Below, in pieces: positions 26,244 to 36,315 of a stretch of DNA of 64,000 nt. The notes below the pieces were generated by a model that saw only the letters and a program-made list of their open reading frames with translations, did not search any database and was not told the origin of the DNA. Both the position numbers and the translations under genes were made by a program. The DNA comes from Pseudomonas sp. RIT409 (lineage in GTDB: Bacteria; Pseudomonadota; Gammaproteobacteria; Pseudomonadales; Pseudomonadaceae), in NCBI RefSeq assembly GCF_003052515.2, contig NZ_QARE02000007.1:222360-286359 (forward strand). The letters run 5' to 3'. Positions within the stretch are counted from its first letter, which is position 1. The number at the start of each line of letters is the position of its first letter.

Positions 26244-28700
26244 TTACCATTTGTAGTTCACGCTGGCGAGTACATTGCGGCGGTCGCCGGCATAGCAGTA
26301 GAAACCGTCACAGGTGGATAGGTATTCCTTGTCGAACACGTTATTGGCATTGACCGCCACGCTCAGGCCTTTGAGCGAAGTGTTCATGCGTCCCAGGTCG
26401 TAATGAACGGCAGCGTCGTAAACCGTATAGGACGAGCTGTGCCCGTCGTCGGTGTCTCGCACGAAGTCCAGGCTTCCGATCGCGATGTTGTCGGTTTCGC
26501 CGATGTAGCGTGCGCCGAAGCCCAGTCCGAAGCCATCCAGCAGCCCGGTATGAAAGGTGTAGTCAGCCCATACCGAGGCAGCGTTTTCCGGGGCGAGCGG
26601 CAGTGGACGGTTCTTGTCACGCGGGTCAGTGACCTTGGTCATTTTGCTGTTGGCGTAGGTGTAGGACGCTGTGAGCTTGAGCTCGTCAGTGACGTTACCG
26701 ACCGCTTCCAGTTCGAAACCGCGCACTTTTGCTTCACCCAACGGGCGGGACGTGCCGAAGGTGTCGCTGAGCACGATGTCACGGCGGGTCAGGTCATACG
26801 CGGCGGCCGTGAACAGCATGTCGGTGCCTGGCGGCTGATACTTGATGCCTGCTTCATATTGCTTGCCGGTTCCCGGCTTGAAGGCGCTGCTCTGGCCGGT
26901 CTGGGCGTTGGCCGCGCCACCTTGCTCGGCCTGGAACGACTCTGCGTAGGAGATATACGGGGTGAAGCCTGAGTCGAAGACGTAGCTCAGAGCCGCGTTG
27001 CCGGTGAAGGCACTGTCGGTGCGATCGTCGCGGTCATCGGCCAGGTTGTAGAACTTGGTTTTGGTCTTGAGCAGGTCCTGGCGACCGCCCAGCGTCAGGC
27101 GCCAATTGTCGAGCGCCATTTGATCCTGGACGTAGGCGCCGAAATCATCGGTTTTCTGGTTGTAGTTCTGAAATGCGAAATAGGAGACGTTGCTGAAGTC
27201 GAGACCATAAGGGTGGGTGATGATGTTGCCATCGGGCGCCGATCCGAACAGCCATTTGTAATTGTGGTTGATGCGCTGGTAATCGGCGCCCAGCAGCAAC
27301 GTGTGCTTGATGACGCCAGTGTCGAAGTTGGCTTCGAAGTTGTTGTCCAGCGCGAACTGACTGATGTCCTCGTTGACCACGTTGGCACCGCGGCTCAAGG
27401 TGCCATCGTCCTGGACGGCAAACGCACTGCCTCCCGAGGTGATGGTCTGGAACGACAGATCGCTCTTGGTGTAGCGCAGGTTTTGGCGGAATTGCCACAC
27501 GTCATTGAGGCGGTGTTCGAACGCATAGCCCAGCGAATAATAGGTCCGGTCGTAGAACTCCCAGTCCGGATCACCGAGGTTCTCGTGGCTGCCGACCTTG
27601 CCCGCGGGCGTGGAAAGACGCGTGCCTTGCAGAGGCAGGAATTGACTGGTCGCACCGGTATCGTCCCGGGTGAACATGCTCAGGAACGTGAGCTTGGTGT
27701 CTGGATCGATGTTCCAGGTCAGGCTGGGCGCGATGTTGTAACGCTTGTCGTCGATATGGTCGACGCTGGTGCCGCTGTCGCGGACGACGCCACTGACACG
27801 GTATTCGAACGTGTCGGCATCGTCGATCTTGCCCGTGCTGTCGAAACTGATTTGCTTGCGGTTATAACTGCCCACCTGAGCCTGGACCTCATGGCTGGCT
27901 TCGGCCTGCGGACGACGACTGACCATGTCCACCAGGCCGCCAGGCGGCGTCTGGCCATACACCGAAGACGCCGGTCCGCGCAGCACGGCTACCCGCTCCA
28001 AGTCCCAGGTTTCCATTTTCGGCATTGCGTAAGCGCCTTTCGGCAATGGCAGGCCATCGAGAAACTGGGTCGGCTCGAAGCCGCGAATCTTCAGCCACTC
28101 GGCCCGCGTGTCGCTGCCGTAGCTGCTGGCCACCACGCCCGGCATGTAACGCACCGCGTCATCGAGATTCTGAACGGCGCGGTCCTGCATTTGCTGACGG
28201 GTCGCGACCGAGATCGAGCGGGGCGCCTCGGCCAGTGCAGTGTCAGTCTTGGTACCGGCTGCGGTGCGAGTGGCGGCATAGCCCTCGGCAGGCCCCCATG
28301 CGCTTTCAAGACCATCCTGACGGCCCTGAATGCTGGTCTCCGGCAACGCCATCACACCTTCCGGCGCGGCGACGAGGCTGTAGGTGCCGGCCGTGGTCTG
28401 ACTCAGTTGCAAGCCGGTGCCGCGCAAGGCCTGAGCCATCGCACCCGGTGCGTCGAACTGACCCTGGACAGGCGCCGAGGTGCGACCGGCCGCCAAGGCG
28501 GGGTCCAGCGAAAGGGCCACACCGGCCTGGCTGGCGATCTGGGTCAGCGTGGTCGACAGCGCGGCGGCAGGCAGGTTGTAGGCACGAACGCTCGATGCCT
28601 GCGAGGCCGCCAGCAATGGGTTGCTTGCCAGGGGCGAAGCGAGGGCGACAGCGACGGCCAGCAGGCTCGGGCGCAGATAGGTTTGAAGCGTGCGAGACAT
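26244..28700 (-). CDS. TonB-dependent siderophore receptor with signalling domain (FoxA/FiuA type)
   Basis: Outer-membrane ferric-siderophore receptor of 818 residues. A signal peptide of about 35 residues precedes an N-terminal secretin/TonB short (STN) signalling domain (about 38-110; YNLPAAALSTTLTQIASQAG), which talks to the FecR-like protein. A plug follows (LDDAVRYMPGV, IRGFEPTQFLDGLP, VLRGPASSVYG), then the 22-strand barrel ending in the outer-membrane signature NYKW. The start at 28700 has CAGGAG upstream; the longer frame lacks a signal. Hydroxamate xenosiderophores such as ferrioxamine are the likeliest ligand class from gene order, not from binding residues. Confidence 0.94.
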   Translation of the reverse strand: MSRTLQTYLRPSLLAVAVALASPLASNPLLAASQASSVRAYNLPAAALSTTLTQIASQAGVALSLDPALAAGRTSAPVQGQFDAPGAMAQALRGTGLQLSQTTAGTYSLVAAPEGVMALPETSIQGRQDGLESAWGPAEGYAATRTAAGTKTDTALAEAPRSISVATRQQMQDRAVQNLDDAVRYMPGVVASSYGSDTRAEWLKIRGFEPTQFLDGLPLPKGAYAMPKMETWDLERVAVLRGPASSVYGQTPPGGLVDMVSRRPQAEASHEVQAQVGSYNRKQISFDSTGKIDDADTFEYRVSGVVRDSGTSVDHIDDKRYNIAPSLTWNIDPDTKLTFLSMFTRDDTGATSQFLPLQGTRLSTPAGKVGSHENLGDPDWEFYDRTYYSLGYAFEHRLNDVWQFRQNLRYTKSDLSFQTITSGGSAFAVQDDGTLSRGANVVNEDISQFALDNNFEANFDTGVIKHTLLLGADYQRINHNYKWLFGSAPDGNIITHPYGLDFSNVSYFAFQNYNQKTDDFGAYVQDQMALDNWRLTLGGRQDLLKTKTKFYNLADDRDDRTDSAFTGNAALSYVFDSGFTPYISYAESFQAEQGGAANAQTGQSSAFKPGTGKQYEAGIKYQPPGTDMLFTAAAYDLTRRDIVLSDTFGTSRPLGEAKVRGFELEAVGNVTDELKLTASYTYANSKMTKVTDPRDKNRPLPLAPENAASVWADYTFHTGLLDGFGLGFGARYIGETDNIAIGSLDFVRDTDDGHSSSYTVYDAAVHYDLGRMNTSLKGLSVAVNANNVFDKEYLSTCDGFYCYAGDRRNVLASVNYKW

Positions 28701-28947
28701 GGGCGGCTCCTGAGTGGAAGGGTTCTCAATGCCTATGTGCCGAACGAAAAGGACAAAGTGATAGAGCCGAATCGAAAATAATTTAGATTTACATTTTGAC
28801 GTATTTTTTGACCGCCGCTGACAGGGCGGGGGTGGATTGGGCGATCGGTTGCATGACGGTTCCATCGCAGGCGCGTGTGAGGTCAGGTCTGTCGCTTGAG
28901 CACAGATTGCTGCCGCTTTGCGCGCGAGTTCGGCCTAGCGCTTGAAT
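28701..28947 (-). promoter_or_regulatory. Receptor promoter region
   Basis: 247 bp between the FecR-like gene and the receptor. The AT-rich run at about 28775-28812 (minus strand: GTAAATCTAAATTATTTTCG) contains a TAAAT element and fits the type of promoter read by FecI-like sigma factors, possibly overlapped by a weak Fur-like sequence. No coding sequence. Confidence 0.4.
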
Positions 28948-29937
28948 CTAGAGCTTGCGCGTTTCCCGGGTGTCGCTGGGGATCACGGTCACCCACCAGT
29001 GGGTCCGAGCTTCGATGGCCACAGGTAACGTGGGCGTCAACGCCTTGAGCGCCAGGTCAGTGTCGTTCAGTGGAAAGCTGCCCGTGATGCGTAGGTCCGC
29101 GACGCTGGGCGCCACGCTCAGGTAGCCGGGCCGGTAGCGGCTCAGCTCCGCGATAACGTCCTTGAGGGGGGCGTTATCCACCACCAACATCCCGCGCAGC
29201 CACGCATCGGCGCCAGGCTCCAGTGCTACCATCGGGCCCAGGCTGTGGCGCTGGATGAGCATCTGCTGGCCTTCGTGCAGGATCATTTCGTTACCGGTGG
29301 CGCGAGGATGCGCGGCCACGGCCGATTGCAGGACGCTCAGCAGTGTGCCGTCGTCCCGGCGCTTGACCAGAAATTTCGTTCCCAGGGCGCGCATCTGCCC
29401 TTCGTCTGTTTCGACGATGAACGGCCTGGGGTCGTTATGGCTGCCGGTCTCGACGAAAATTTCGCCTGCCTGAAGAATGATCCGACGCTGCTTGGCATCG
29501 AACTTCACGTCCAGCGCGCTGTGGGTGTTGAGTCGGATCAAGGTGTGGTCGGACAGCCGAATGGTACGTTGCTCGCCGGTGGCCGTTCGCTGGTCCGCCA
29601 GCCAGTAGTCGATCGGCACAAAACGCTCGCCCAGGACCAGGGTCAGCCCCAGGGCGATCGCGATACCGGCCACGCCGCGCCCCAGCTTGCGCATCTGCTG
29701 GCTGACACCTTCGCGCGAGCGGATCAAAGCTGACCGTGCGGGGCCGGTGGTGCTGGCGAAACGCTGGTCGAGCATCCCCAATTGTCTCCAGGCGCGGGCA
29801 TGCTCGTCGCTGGCTGCATACCATTTGGCGAATTCCTCGCGGTCCGCTTCGCTGGCTTGTCCACCGTCCAGGCAGAGCTGCCAAGCGATTGCGGCGTCGA
29901 GCACTTTGGATGAGACGGGGCGGGTGCTGATGCTCAT
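28948..29937 (-). CDS. FecR-family anti-sigma/transmembrane sensor
   Basis: A 329-residue FecR-type regulator: N-terminal cytoplasmic DUF4880/anti-sigma part (AAIAWQLCLDGGQASEADRE, FAKWYAASDEHARAW), one membrane segment about 90-108 (GVAGIAIALGLTLVLGERF), then the periplasmic FecR domain (RTIRLSDHTLIRLNTHSALD) and a C-terminal secretin-like region that contacts the receptor STN domain. The start at 29937 overlaps the sigma gene stop by ATGA. Together they form a cell-surface signalling cascade. Confidence 0.93.
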   Translation of the reverse strand: MSISTRPVSSKVLDAAIAWQLCLDGGQASEADREEFAKWYAASDEHARAWRQLGMLDQRFASTTGPARSALIRSREGVSQQMRKLGRGVAGIAIALGLTLVLGERFVPIDYWLADQRTATGEQRTIRLSDHTLIRLNTHSALDVKFDAKQRRIILQAGEIFVETGSHNDPRPFIVETDEGQMRALGTKFLVKRRDDGTLLSVLQSAVAAHPRATGNEMILHEGQQMLIQRHSLGPMVALEPGADAWLRGMLVVDNAPLKDVIAELSRYRPGYLSVAPSVADLRITGSFPLNDTDLALKALTPTLPVAIEARTHWWVTVIPSDTRETRKL

Positions 29938-30452
29938 GTCGGTTCGCCGTACAGGGCGACATAGCACTGGCGCGTCCCCTGGGCCAGATACTGGCGCACG
30001 CGGGGAACGGAGACCCCGATCATTTGCGCGATTTCGGCGTGGCTCATGCCGTCCAGCCGACTGTACAGAAACGCGGCCCTTGCCTTGCTGGAAAGCTTGC
30101 CCAGTAAACGGTCGATGGTTTTAAGTTCTTCGAGGATCAATTGTTGCTGCTCCAGCGACGGTTGTTCCGCCTCGGGAATCAGCATCAGTTCGTTCAGGTA
30201 GGCCTGTTCCAGCGCCGCGCGACGGAAATGGTCGAACAGCAGTCCTTTGGCCACCTGCAACAGAAACGCCCGGGGTTCGCGGGGAGTGTCCAGGCGCTCC
30301 CTGCCAAGCAGGCGAGTGAAGGTGTCCTGACTCAGGTCTTCGGCGCGTTGCGGGCAAGCGACGTTTCGTCTCAGCCAAGCCAGCAACCAGCTGCGATGAT
30401 CGCGATAGAGCGTTCCGACGAGCTGATGTTGAGGACTTTGGAATGACGACAC
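29934..30452 (-). CDS. ECF sigma factor, FecI type
   Basis: Iron-starvation sigma factor of 172 residues with region 2 (LAWLRRNVACPQRAEDLSQD, then LLQVAKGLLFDHFRR) and region 4 helix-turn-helix (GMSHAEIAQMIGVSVPRVRQ). The start is taken as GTG 30452 (VSSFQSPQHQ), because upstream codons read through the Fur box and an A/T tract; no ATG exists before region 2. The Shine-Dalgarno is weak (GGTG). Directs transcription of the downstream receptor gene once the siderophore is sensed. Confidence 0.88.
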   Translation of the reverse strand: MSSFQSPQHQLVGTLYRDHRSWLLAWLRRNVACPQRAEDLSQDTFTRLLGRERLDTPREPRAFLLQVAKGLLFDHFRRAALEQAYLNELMLIPEAEQPSLEQQQLILEELKTIDRLLGKLSSKARAAFLYSRLDGMSHAEIAQMIGVSVPRVRQYLAQGTRQCYVALYGEPT

Positions 30453-30476
30453 AAGGGCACCGAAAAAAACAAAGTA

Positions 30477-30495
30477 ACTAACGAGAATTATTCGC
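30477..30495 (-). promoter_or_regulatory. Fur box
   Basis: On the minus strand GCGAATAATTCTCGTTAGT, a typical Pseudomonas Fur-box variant (GCGAATAATTCTCATT-like), 25 bp before the sigma factor start. It explains iron repression of the whole unit. Confidence 0.75.
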
Positions 30496-30683
30496 GATTG
30501 TGTCAGAGCGATTGAATGCTGGCAATTGGCGCTTATCGGAACGAGCCGAGCAATTGTTGTGGGAATTGGGAACGGATGCTGTCGGCTGAAGGTGCTTAGG
30601 AATGGTGCCCATCGCTTCCAGTCTAGCCAGGCTTGTTGCGCACGTGCCAAAGCGCCCCGGTCCGACGATGACGGCATTGCCCT

Positions 30684-31403
30684 TCAGAATGAATGCGACT
30701 GCTGTCTTCGACGCCATTTCGCCAGGCATTGCTCCAACTGTAAGGGGCTGTTTATTCCCTGCTTTCGCGCATGGCTGAAGAGGATCAGCGCCAGTTCGGC
30801 GGTCACCAGCGCGTCGGCACTGGCATGGTGACGCTCTTGGGCATGCAAACCAAAAAAAGCCGTCCAGTCATCCAGCCCCGCTTGACGCGCACAGGCCTGG
30901 GGACACAACAGCGGCGCCATGTCTGCCACGTCGAAGAATGGATGCTGCAGCTTGTAGCCAAGGCTTTCTTTCAGCGCCCGGCCCAGCATGTGCTGGTCGA
31001 AGGGCGCATGAAATGCCAGCAGCGGGCTGTCGCCGACGAATGCCATGAAGTCCAGCAGCGCCTCGACAGGCTCACTGCCTGCGGCGATCGCATCGGGCCC
31101 TAGACCGTGAATCAATACACTTGGGCTGAGTTTGTGATCGGCGCGCAGGAGCGTGCGCTCGAACTGCTGGCCCAGATCAATGGCACCGTCTTCGATCACC
31201 ACGGCGCCAATGGACAGCACCTGGTCGCGGTTCATGTTCAGGCCGCTGGTTTCCAGATCCAGCACCACCCAGCGCTGGTCGCGCAGCGACGTGTCGCCGA
31301 GCGGCGCTGCTTGAGGCAACTCGCTGAGGCGCAGCAGGTGTTCGGCGAGCAACTCGGGTGCCGGGTTGTGCCTGGCGTGTTTGAACCACTGAAACAGCTT
31401 CAT
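30684..31403 (-). CDS. DEDDh 3'-5' exonuclease (DnaQ/PolC-exo family)
   Basis: A 239-residue exonuclease with the DEDDh motifs VLDLETSG (D49, E51), FHAPFDQHML and the terminal HHASADALVTAEL (His and Asp). It sits 11 bp after the DUF294 gene and is transcribed with it. The same pair occurs beside acetate transport genes in P. aeruginosa (PA3232-PA3233). The cellular substrate is not known; it may be a nucleic acid or a small nucleotide. Confidence 0.9.
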   Translation of the reverse strand: MKLFQWFKHARHNPAPELLAEHLLRLSELPQAAPLGDTSLRDQRWVVLDLETSGLNMNRDQVLSIGAVVIEDGAIDLGQQFERTLLRADHKLSPSVLIHGLGPDAIAAGSEPVEALLDFMAFVGDSPLLAFHAPFDQHMLGRALKESLGYKLQHPFFDVADMAPLLCPQACARQAGLDDWTAFFGLHAQERHHASADALVTAELALILFSHARKQGINSPLQLEQCLAKWRRRQQSHSF

Positions 31404-31414
31404 CGATCGGTCGC

Positions 31415-33349
31415 TTAAAGTTGATAACGCAAGGTCAAGCTGGATTGCAGACGCTGCGCCTGTCGAAACGATTCACGGAGGATGCGCCGATCCAGATGGT
31501 TCAACACATCCGGGTCGATCCGGTTCGAGTACGGCAGGTTTTGTCGGCCCTGTAGCTGGTGCTGCTGCATTCGGGTCTGCTGAATGAAGTGATACGCCTC
31601 TTCATAAGCGGCGCCATCCAGCGGATCGATGACGCCCTTCGCGACCAGTTGGCGCAGGCGTTCAAGGGTGTTGTTGGCGGGCACGCCATTGGCCAGCGCC
31701 AACAGCCGGGCGCCGTCGACGAACGGGGTCAGTCCCTGGGTCTTGAGGTCCAGCGTGTCTTTTTCGCTGCCTTTACGGGCTACCACGAAGTCTTTGAAAC
31801 GCCCCACCGGCGGTCGCTGACGCAGGGCGTTGTCGGCCATCATGCGCTGAAACAGCTTGTTGTCTGCCACTTGGTCCAGAATGCTTTGGCGCAGTTGCTC
31901 GCCACCGCTCTCATCGCCCCAGACCACCCGCAAGTCAAAGTAGATGCTGGACGACAACAGGTTCTCCGGGGTCGCCTCACGAATGAAGCCGCTGAAGCGA
32001 CGCGCCCACTCAATGCGTGACAGGCACAGCTCAGGGTTGCTGGCCATGATTCCGCCTTTACACAAAGCAAAGCCACACAGCGCGAGCGCTTGGGTAATGC
32101 GATCGGCGATTGGCAGCAGACGGCCGCGAATCTCGGCGGCATGGGCCGCGTCCCTGGCTTCGAAAAGAATGCCATTGTCTTGATCGGTGTACAGGGTCTG
32201 TTCGCGACGCCCTTCGCTGCCGAAGCACAGCCAACTGAACGGGATACCGGGGTCGCCTTTTTCCTCCAGTGTCAGCTCGATGACCCGACAGACCATGTGA
32301 TCGTTGAGCAAGGTGATGATCTGGGTGATTTGGGTCGACGAAGCGCCGTGGGCCAGCATGCGATCCACCAACTGCACGATATCGCCGCGCAGGTTGCTCA
32401 GTGCATCGATACGCGGGGCGGTGCGAATGGTGCGTGCCAGGTGCACCAGGTCCACTCGCTGCAGGGAAAACAGGTCACGCTCGGAGACCACGCCGCACAG
32501 GCGGTTGTCTTTGACAAGGCAGACGTGGGCGATGTGCCGTTCCGTCATGGCGATGGCCGCATCGAACGCACTGGCATCCGGGCTCAGATGGAAAGGCGAT
32601 TGAATCATGCTGCGGCTGATGGGGTCTGCGAAGTCGGCGTGGACGTCGGCCACCACCTGCCGTAAATCACGCAGGGTGAAGATGCCCAAGGGTGCCTTGG
32701 CTTGATCGACGATCACGATGCTGCCCACCTGTTGCTCGTCCATCAGTTTGACCGCGTCGCGCAGGGGCGTGTCCGCGGAGCAGGTCACGGGGTGTCGCAT
32801 CGCCAGTTCACCCAGCCGCGTGTTCAGGGAATATTGCGTCCCCAGTGTTTCCACCGCCTTCTGCTTGACTTGCTGGTTCACCTGCTCCAGCAGACTGCTC
32901 ACGCCGCGCAGCGCAAAGTCGCGGAAGCTACTGGAAAGCGCAAACAGCTTGATGAACGCCTGTTTGTTCAATTGCAGGCAGAACGTATCTTCACCTGCAA
33001 GGTGTTCGGTCCGGGTGGCGCGTTCGCCCAGCAGGGCGGCCAATGGAAAACATTCGCCGGTGGTGATTTCGAATGTGGTTTCAGTGCCGCCCTTGGCCGA
33101 GTGCGGGCGCTCTCCGACGACGCGACCTTGCTTGACGATGTAGAAGTGCTCTACTGGCCCATCGCCAGGCTTGATGATGCTCTCATCCGTAGCGTAGAAA
33201 CGCAGCTGGCATTGTTCGACCAAGTAGGCGAGGTGGGCGTGCTCCATCTGGCTGAACGGCGGGAATTTTTGCAGGAATTGCATGGTCCCGTGAATGTTCT
33301 GCAGCACGGCTGTCTTGCCTGCCTGGGTGAAAGCGTCCGCTTTGCTCAT
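31415..33349 (-). CDS. Cyclic-nucleotide-binding / CBS / DUF294 nucleotidyltransferase-like protein
   Basis: A 644-residue cytosolic regulator. Order: cNMP-binding (CAP-like) domain about 25-140 (IIKPGDGPVEHFYIVKQGRV), a CBS pair about 180-295 (MRHPVTCSADTPLRDAVKLM; SRDLF-type second repeat), a DUF294 nucleotidyltransferase-like domain about 330-460 with GSEGRREQTLYTDQDNG (GS and DxD-type residues intact), and the DUF294 C-terminal domain. Similar to GlnD-like uridylyltransferase folds; the target is unknown. Paired with the exonuclease gene. The start at 33349 gives MSKADAFTQ. Confidence 0.9.
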   Translation of the reverse strand: MSKADAFTQAGKTAVLQNIHGTMQFLQKFPPFSQMEHAHLAYLVEQCQLRFYATDESIIKPGDGPVEHFYIVKQGRVVGERPHSAKGGTETTFEITTGECFPLAALLGERATRTEHLAGEDTFCLQLNKQAFIKLFALSSSFRDFALRGVSSLLEQVNQQVKQKAVETLGTQYSLNTRLGELAMRHPVTCSADTPLRDAVKLMDEQQVGSIVIVDQAKAPLGIFTLRDLRQVVADVHADFADPISRSMIQSPFHLSPDASAFDAAIAMTERHIAHVCLVKDNRLCGVVSERDLFSLQRVDLVHLARTIRTAPRIDALSNLRGDIVQLVDRMLAHGASSTQITQIITLLNDHMVCRVIELTLEEKGDPGIPFSWLCFGSEGRREQTLYTDQDNGILFEARDAAHAAEIRGRLLPIADRITQALALCGFALCKGGIMASNPELCLSRIEWARRFSGFIREATPENLLSSSIYFDLRVVWGDESGGEQLRQSILDQVADNKLFQRMMADNALRQRPPVGRFKDFVVARKGSEKDTLDLKTQGLTPFVDGARLLALANGVPANNTLERLRQLVAKGVIDPLDGAAYEEAYHFIQQTRMQQHQLQGRQNLPYSNRIDPDVLNHLDRRILRESFRQAQRLQSSLTLRYQL

Positions 33350-33574
33350 GACCGATACCGCTTGTTTTTATGGCCCCATGGTCAACCGCTTATCGGGCAG
33401 TGCCCATTGGACGTAAGTCTTAGGCATCCAATCGACAGTGGAGTGCGATGTTCGCTTGGTGTAGAACCGCATCACGTAACGGCTGTGAAGGTCTGGTTGC
33501 AAGCCAGCAAAGGGATGCAGCGTATCGGTCTGATGACGCTGTCAGTATGAAGTCGACGGGAAGATGAGACGGGT
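33350..33574. other. Divergent intergenic region, no recognised element
   Basis: 225 bp between the DUF294 gene and the receiver gene. I see no repeat, operator or hairpin in it beyond ordinary promoter-like A/T segments. Confidence 0.5.
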
Positions 33575-34021
33575 ATGTTCGATCACGACATTTTGAGTGA
33601 TGAAGAGCGCGATGCCCTCAATGAGGTCATGCTGGCGCCTCCATCGCAATCGCCACAACGGGTGCTGATCGTCGATGACGATAAGGATGCCCGGGAAATT
33701 CTGGCCGAGATTCTCAGCCTCAATGACATCAGTTGCATCACGGCGGCGGGCGGGACCAGCGCCATGCATTTGCTGCAGACCCGACCTTCCATAGCGCTGT
33801 TGATCACTGACCTGCGGATGGCCCCTTGCGACGGTCTGGACCTGATTCGCCAGGTCAGGGATTCGGAGCGCGCTGCGATGCCGATCATTATCGTGTCGGG
33901 CGACGCTCACTTGCGCGATGCCATCGACGCAATGCACCTCAGCGTGGTGGATTTTCTGCTCAAGCCGATCAACACCAAGCAGTTGCTGCAGGTGGTGAAA
34001 CGCGAGTTGGGGATGGCATGA
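33575..34021 (+). CDS. Stand-alone response regulator receiver protein
   Basis: A 148-residue protein: a 27-residue polar leader, then one CheY-like receiver domain. Phosphorylation site D79 (LLITDLRM), acidic pocket DDD in VLIVDDDKD (34-36), Ser in IIIVSGD, and K130-P (LLKP). No output domain, so it must act by protein contact. No histidine kinase neighbours it. It is convergent with glcB, with a hairpin terminator between them. Confidence 0.9.
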   Translation: MFDHDILSDEERDALNEVMLAPPSQSPQRVLIVDDDKDAREILAEILSLNDISCITAAGGTSAMHLLQTRPSIALLITDLRMAPCDGLDLIRQVRDSERAAMPIIIVSGDAHLRDAIDAMHLSVVDFLLKPINTKQLLQVVKRELGMA

Positions 34022-34090
34022 CGGCAAGTGTCGATCCGTAGTCCAGTCTCTCGCGTGATGGCCGAAGGCACGCAGTCGGTCCTGGCCGAT

Positions 34091-34125
34091 AAAAAAGAGG
34101 GTGTGCCTGGCAGACACACCGTCTT
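34091..34125. terminator. Hairpin terminator between receiver gene and glcB
   Basis: GGTGTG and CACACC arms (34100-34120) flanked by AAAAAAGAG on the left, which reads as a T tract on the minus strand, so it terminates glcB best. Confidence 0.75.
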
Positions 34126-34137
34126 CGTTTCCCCGGC

Positions 34138-36315
34138 TCAGCGAGCGTTTTTGGCCTTGAACTCGCGGCGGCGGCGATGCAGCACCGGCTCGGTGTAGCC
34201 GTTCGGTTGTTTCGTGCCTTCGATCACCAATTCGACCGCCGCCTGGAAGGCGATATTGCTGTCGAAGTCCGGTGCGAGCGGGCGGTATAGCGCGTCATGG
34301 GCGTTTTGTCGGTCAACAATCGGCGCCATGCGCTTGAGGCTATCCATCACCTGGCGCTCGCTGACCACGCCGTGGCGCAACCAGTTGGCGATGAGCTGGC
34401 TGGAGATCCGCAACGTTGCACGGTCTTCCATCAGGCCGACATCATTGATGTCCGGCACCTTCGAGCATCCCACGCCTTGATCGATCCAGCGCACCACGTA
34501 CCCCAAGATGCCCTGCGCGTTGTTGTCCAATTCGTTCTGGATTTCTTCAGGTGTCCAGTCGGTATTCGGGGCCAGCGGGATGGTCAGGATATCGTCCACC
34601 GATGCCGGTGCGCGCTGCGCCAGTTCAGCCTGACGGGCAAACACATCGACCTTGTGATAGTGCAAGGCGTGCAGCGCCGCGGCGGTCGGTGATGGCACCC
34701 AGGCGGTATTGGCCCCGGCCAAGGGGTGAGCGATTTTCTGCTCGAGCATGGCGGCCATCAGGTCTGGCATGGCCCACATGCCTTTGCCGATCTGCGCACG
34801 CCCTGGCAGGCCGCATTTGAGGCCGATATCGACGTTGGAATTCTCGTAAGCGCCAATCCACTTTTCGGCCTTCATCTGCGCCTTGCGCACGACCGGGCCT
34901 GCTTCCATAGAGGTGTGGATCTCGTCACCGGTGCGATCCAGAAAACCGGTATTGATGAACACGACGCGCTCGCTTGCGGCCTTGATGCAGGCTTTCAGAT
35001 TGACCGTCGTCCGTCGTTCTTCATCCATGATTCCGACCTTCAGCGTGTTGCGCGGCAGGCCCAGCACGTCTTCGACGCGACCAAACAGTTCGTGGGTGAA
35101 CGCGACCTCTTCCGGACCATGCATCTTCGGTTTGACGATGTACACCGACCCCGTGCGGCTGTTGGCTCGGGAGGTATTGCCTTTGAGGTTGTGGATGGCG
35201 GCCAGGCTGGTCAGCAGACCGTCGAGAATGCCCTCAGGCACTTCATTACCTTGATTGTCGAGAATCGCGTCGATGGTCATCAGATGCCCGACATTGCGCA
35301 CGAACAGCAGCGAACGTCCATGCAGCGTCACAGGCTCGCCTTTTGGCGAGGTGTAGACCCGATCCGGATGCATGGTGCGGGTGAACGTTGTACCGCCTTT
35401 GGCCACTTCTTCGGCCAGATCCCCCTTCATCAGGCCCAGCCAGTTGCGATAGACCACCACCTTATCCTCGGCGTCGACGGCGGCGATGGAGTCCTCGCAG
35501 TCCATGATCGTGGTCAGCGCCGCTTCCATTAGCACGTCTTTGACCCCTGCCGCGTCGGTCTGGCCGACTGGACTGCCAGCGTCGATCTGGATTTCGAAGT
35601 GCAGGCCATTGTGCTTCAGGAGCAGCGCAGTGGGGGCCGCGGCTTCCCCTTGAAAGCCGATGAGTTGCGTGTCATCACTCAGACCGGTGTTGCTGCCGTC
35701 CTGGAGGCCGACGATCAGCACCCCGTCGACGATCTTGTAGCCGGTGGAGTCGACGTGGGAACCGGTCGCCAAAGGGGCGGCTTCGTCGAGAAACGCCCGA
35801 GCGAACGCAATGACTTTATCGCCCCGAACCTTGTTGTAACCCTTGCCTTTTTCCGCGCCGCCTTCTTCGGAGATGGCGTCGGTGCCATACAGCGCATCGT
35901 ACAGCGAGCCCCAACGGGCATTGGATGCGTTGAGGGCGAAGCGGGCGTTCATGACCGGGACCACCAGTTGCGGTCCGGCCATGGAGGCTATTTCTTCGTC
36001 GACGTTTTGCGTCGTGATCTGGAAGTCTGCCGCTTCCGGCAGCAAGTAGCCGATCTCCTGCAAAAAGGCCTTGTAGGCCTTGGCGTCGTGCGCTTTACCG
36101 GCATTGGCCTGGTGCCAGGCGTCGATGCGCGCCTGGAAGTCGTCACGTTTGGCGAGCAGGGCTTTGTTCTTCGGGGCCAACTCATGGATCAGCTTGTCGG
36201 CACCTGCCCAGAATGCAGTGGCGTCGATGCCGGTCCCGGGGATCGCCTCGTTGTTCACGAATTCCAGAAGGACTTTGGCGACCTTAAGGCCACCGACTTG
36301 AACGTGTTCAGTCAT
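34138..36315 (-). CDS. glcB: Malate synthase G
   Basis: Condenses glyoxylate with acetyl-CoA to malate. The 725 residues are the monomeric G isoform length. Features: [19 protein letters not shown] (catalytic acidic region), [26 protein letters not shown] and [11 protein letters not shown]. The start at 36315 ([10 protein letters not shown]) is preferred to the in-frame codon at 36327. It serves growth on acetate, fatty acids and glycolate, and so complements the fadE genes further right. Divergent from the ACT-domain gene. Confidence 0.96.
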   Translation of the reverse strand: MTEHVQVGGLKVAKVLLEFVNNEAIPGTGIDATAFWAGADKLIHELAPKNKALLAKRDDFQARIDAWHQANAGKAHDAKAYKAFLQEIGYLLPEAADFQITTQNVDEEIASMAGPQLVVPVMNARFALNASNARWGSLYDALYGTDAISEEGGAEKGKGYNKVRGDKVIAFARAFLDEAAPLATGSHVDSTGYKIVDGVLIVGLQDGSNTGLSDDTQLIGFQGEAAAPTALLLKHNGLHFEIQIDAGSPVGQTDAAGVKDVLMEAALTTIMDCEDSIAAVDAEDKVVVYRNWLGLMKGDLAEEVAKGGTTFTRTMHPDRVYTSPKGEPVTLHGRSLLFVRNVGHLMTIDAILDNQGNEVPEGILDGLLTSLAAIHNLKGNTSRANSRTGSVYIVKPKMHGPEEVAFTHELFGRVEDVLGLPRNTLKVGIMDEERRTTVNLKACIKAASERVVFINTGFLDRTGDEIHTSMEAGPVVRKAQMKAEKWIGAYENSNVDIGLKCGLPGRAQIGKGMWAMPDLMAAMLEQKIAHPLAGANTAWVPSPTAAALHALHYHKVDVFARQAELAQRAPASVDDILTIPLAPNTDWTPEEIQNELDNNAQGILGYVVRWIDQGVGCSKVPDINDVGLMEDRATLRISSQLIANWLRHGVVSERQVMDSLKRMAPIVDRQNAHDALYRPLAPDFDSNIAFQAAVELVIEGTKQPNGYTEPVLHRRRREFKAKNAR

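Noticed and set aside
27120..28781. 553-codon open frame antisense to the TonB-dependent receptor
   Set aside because: No recognisable domain; the receptor reads cleanly on the minus strand with signal peptide and C-terminal aromatic.
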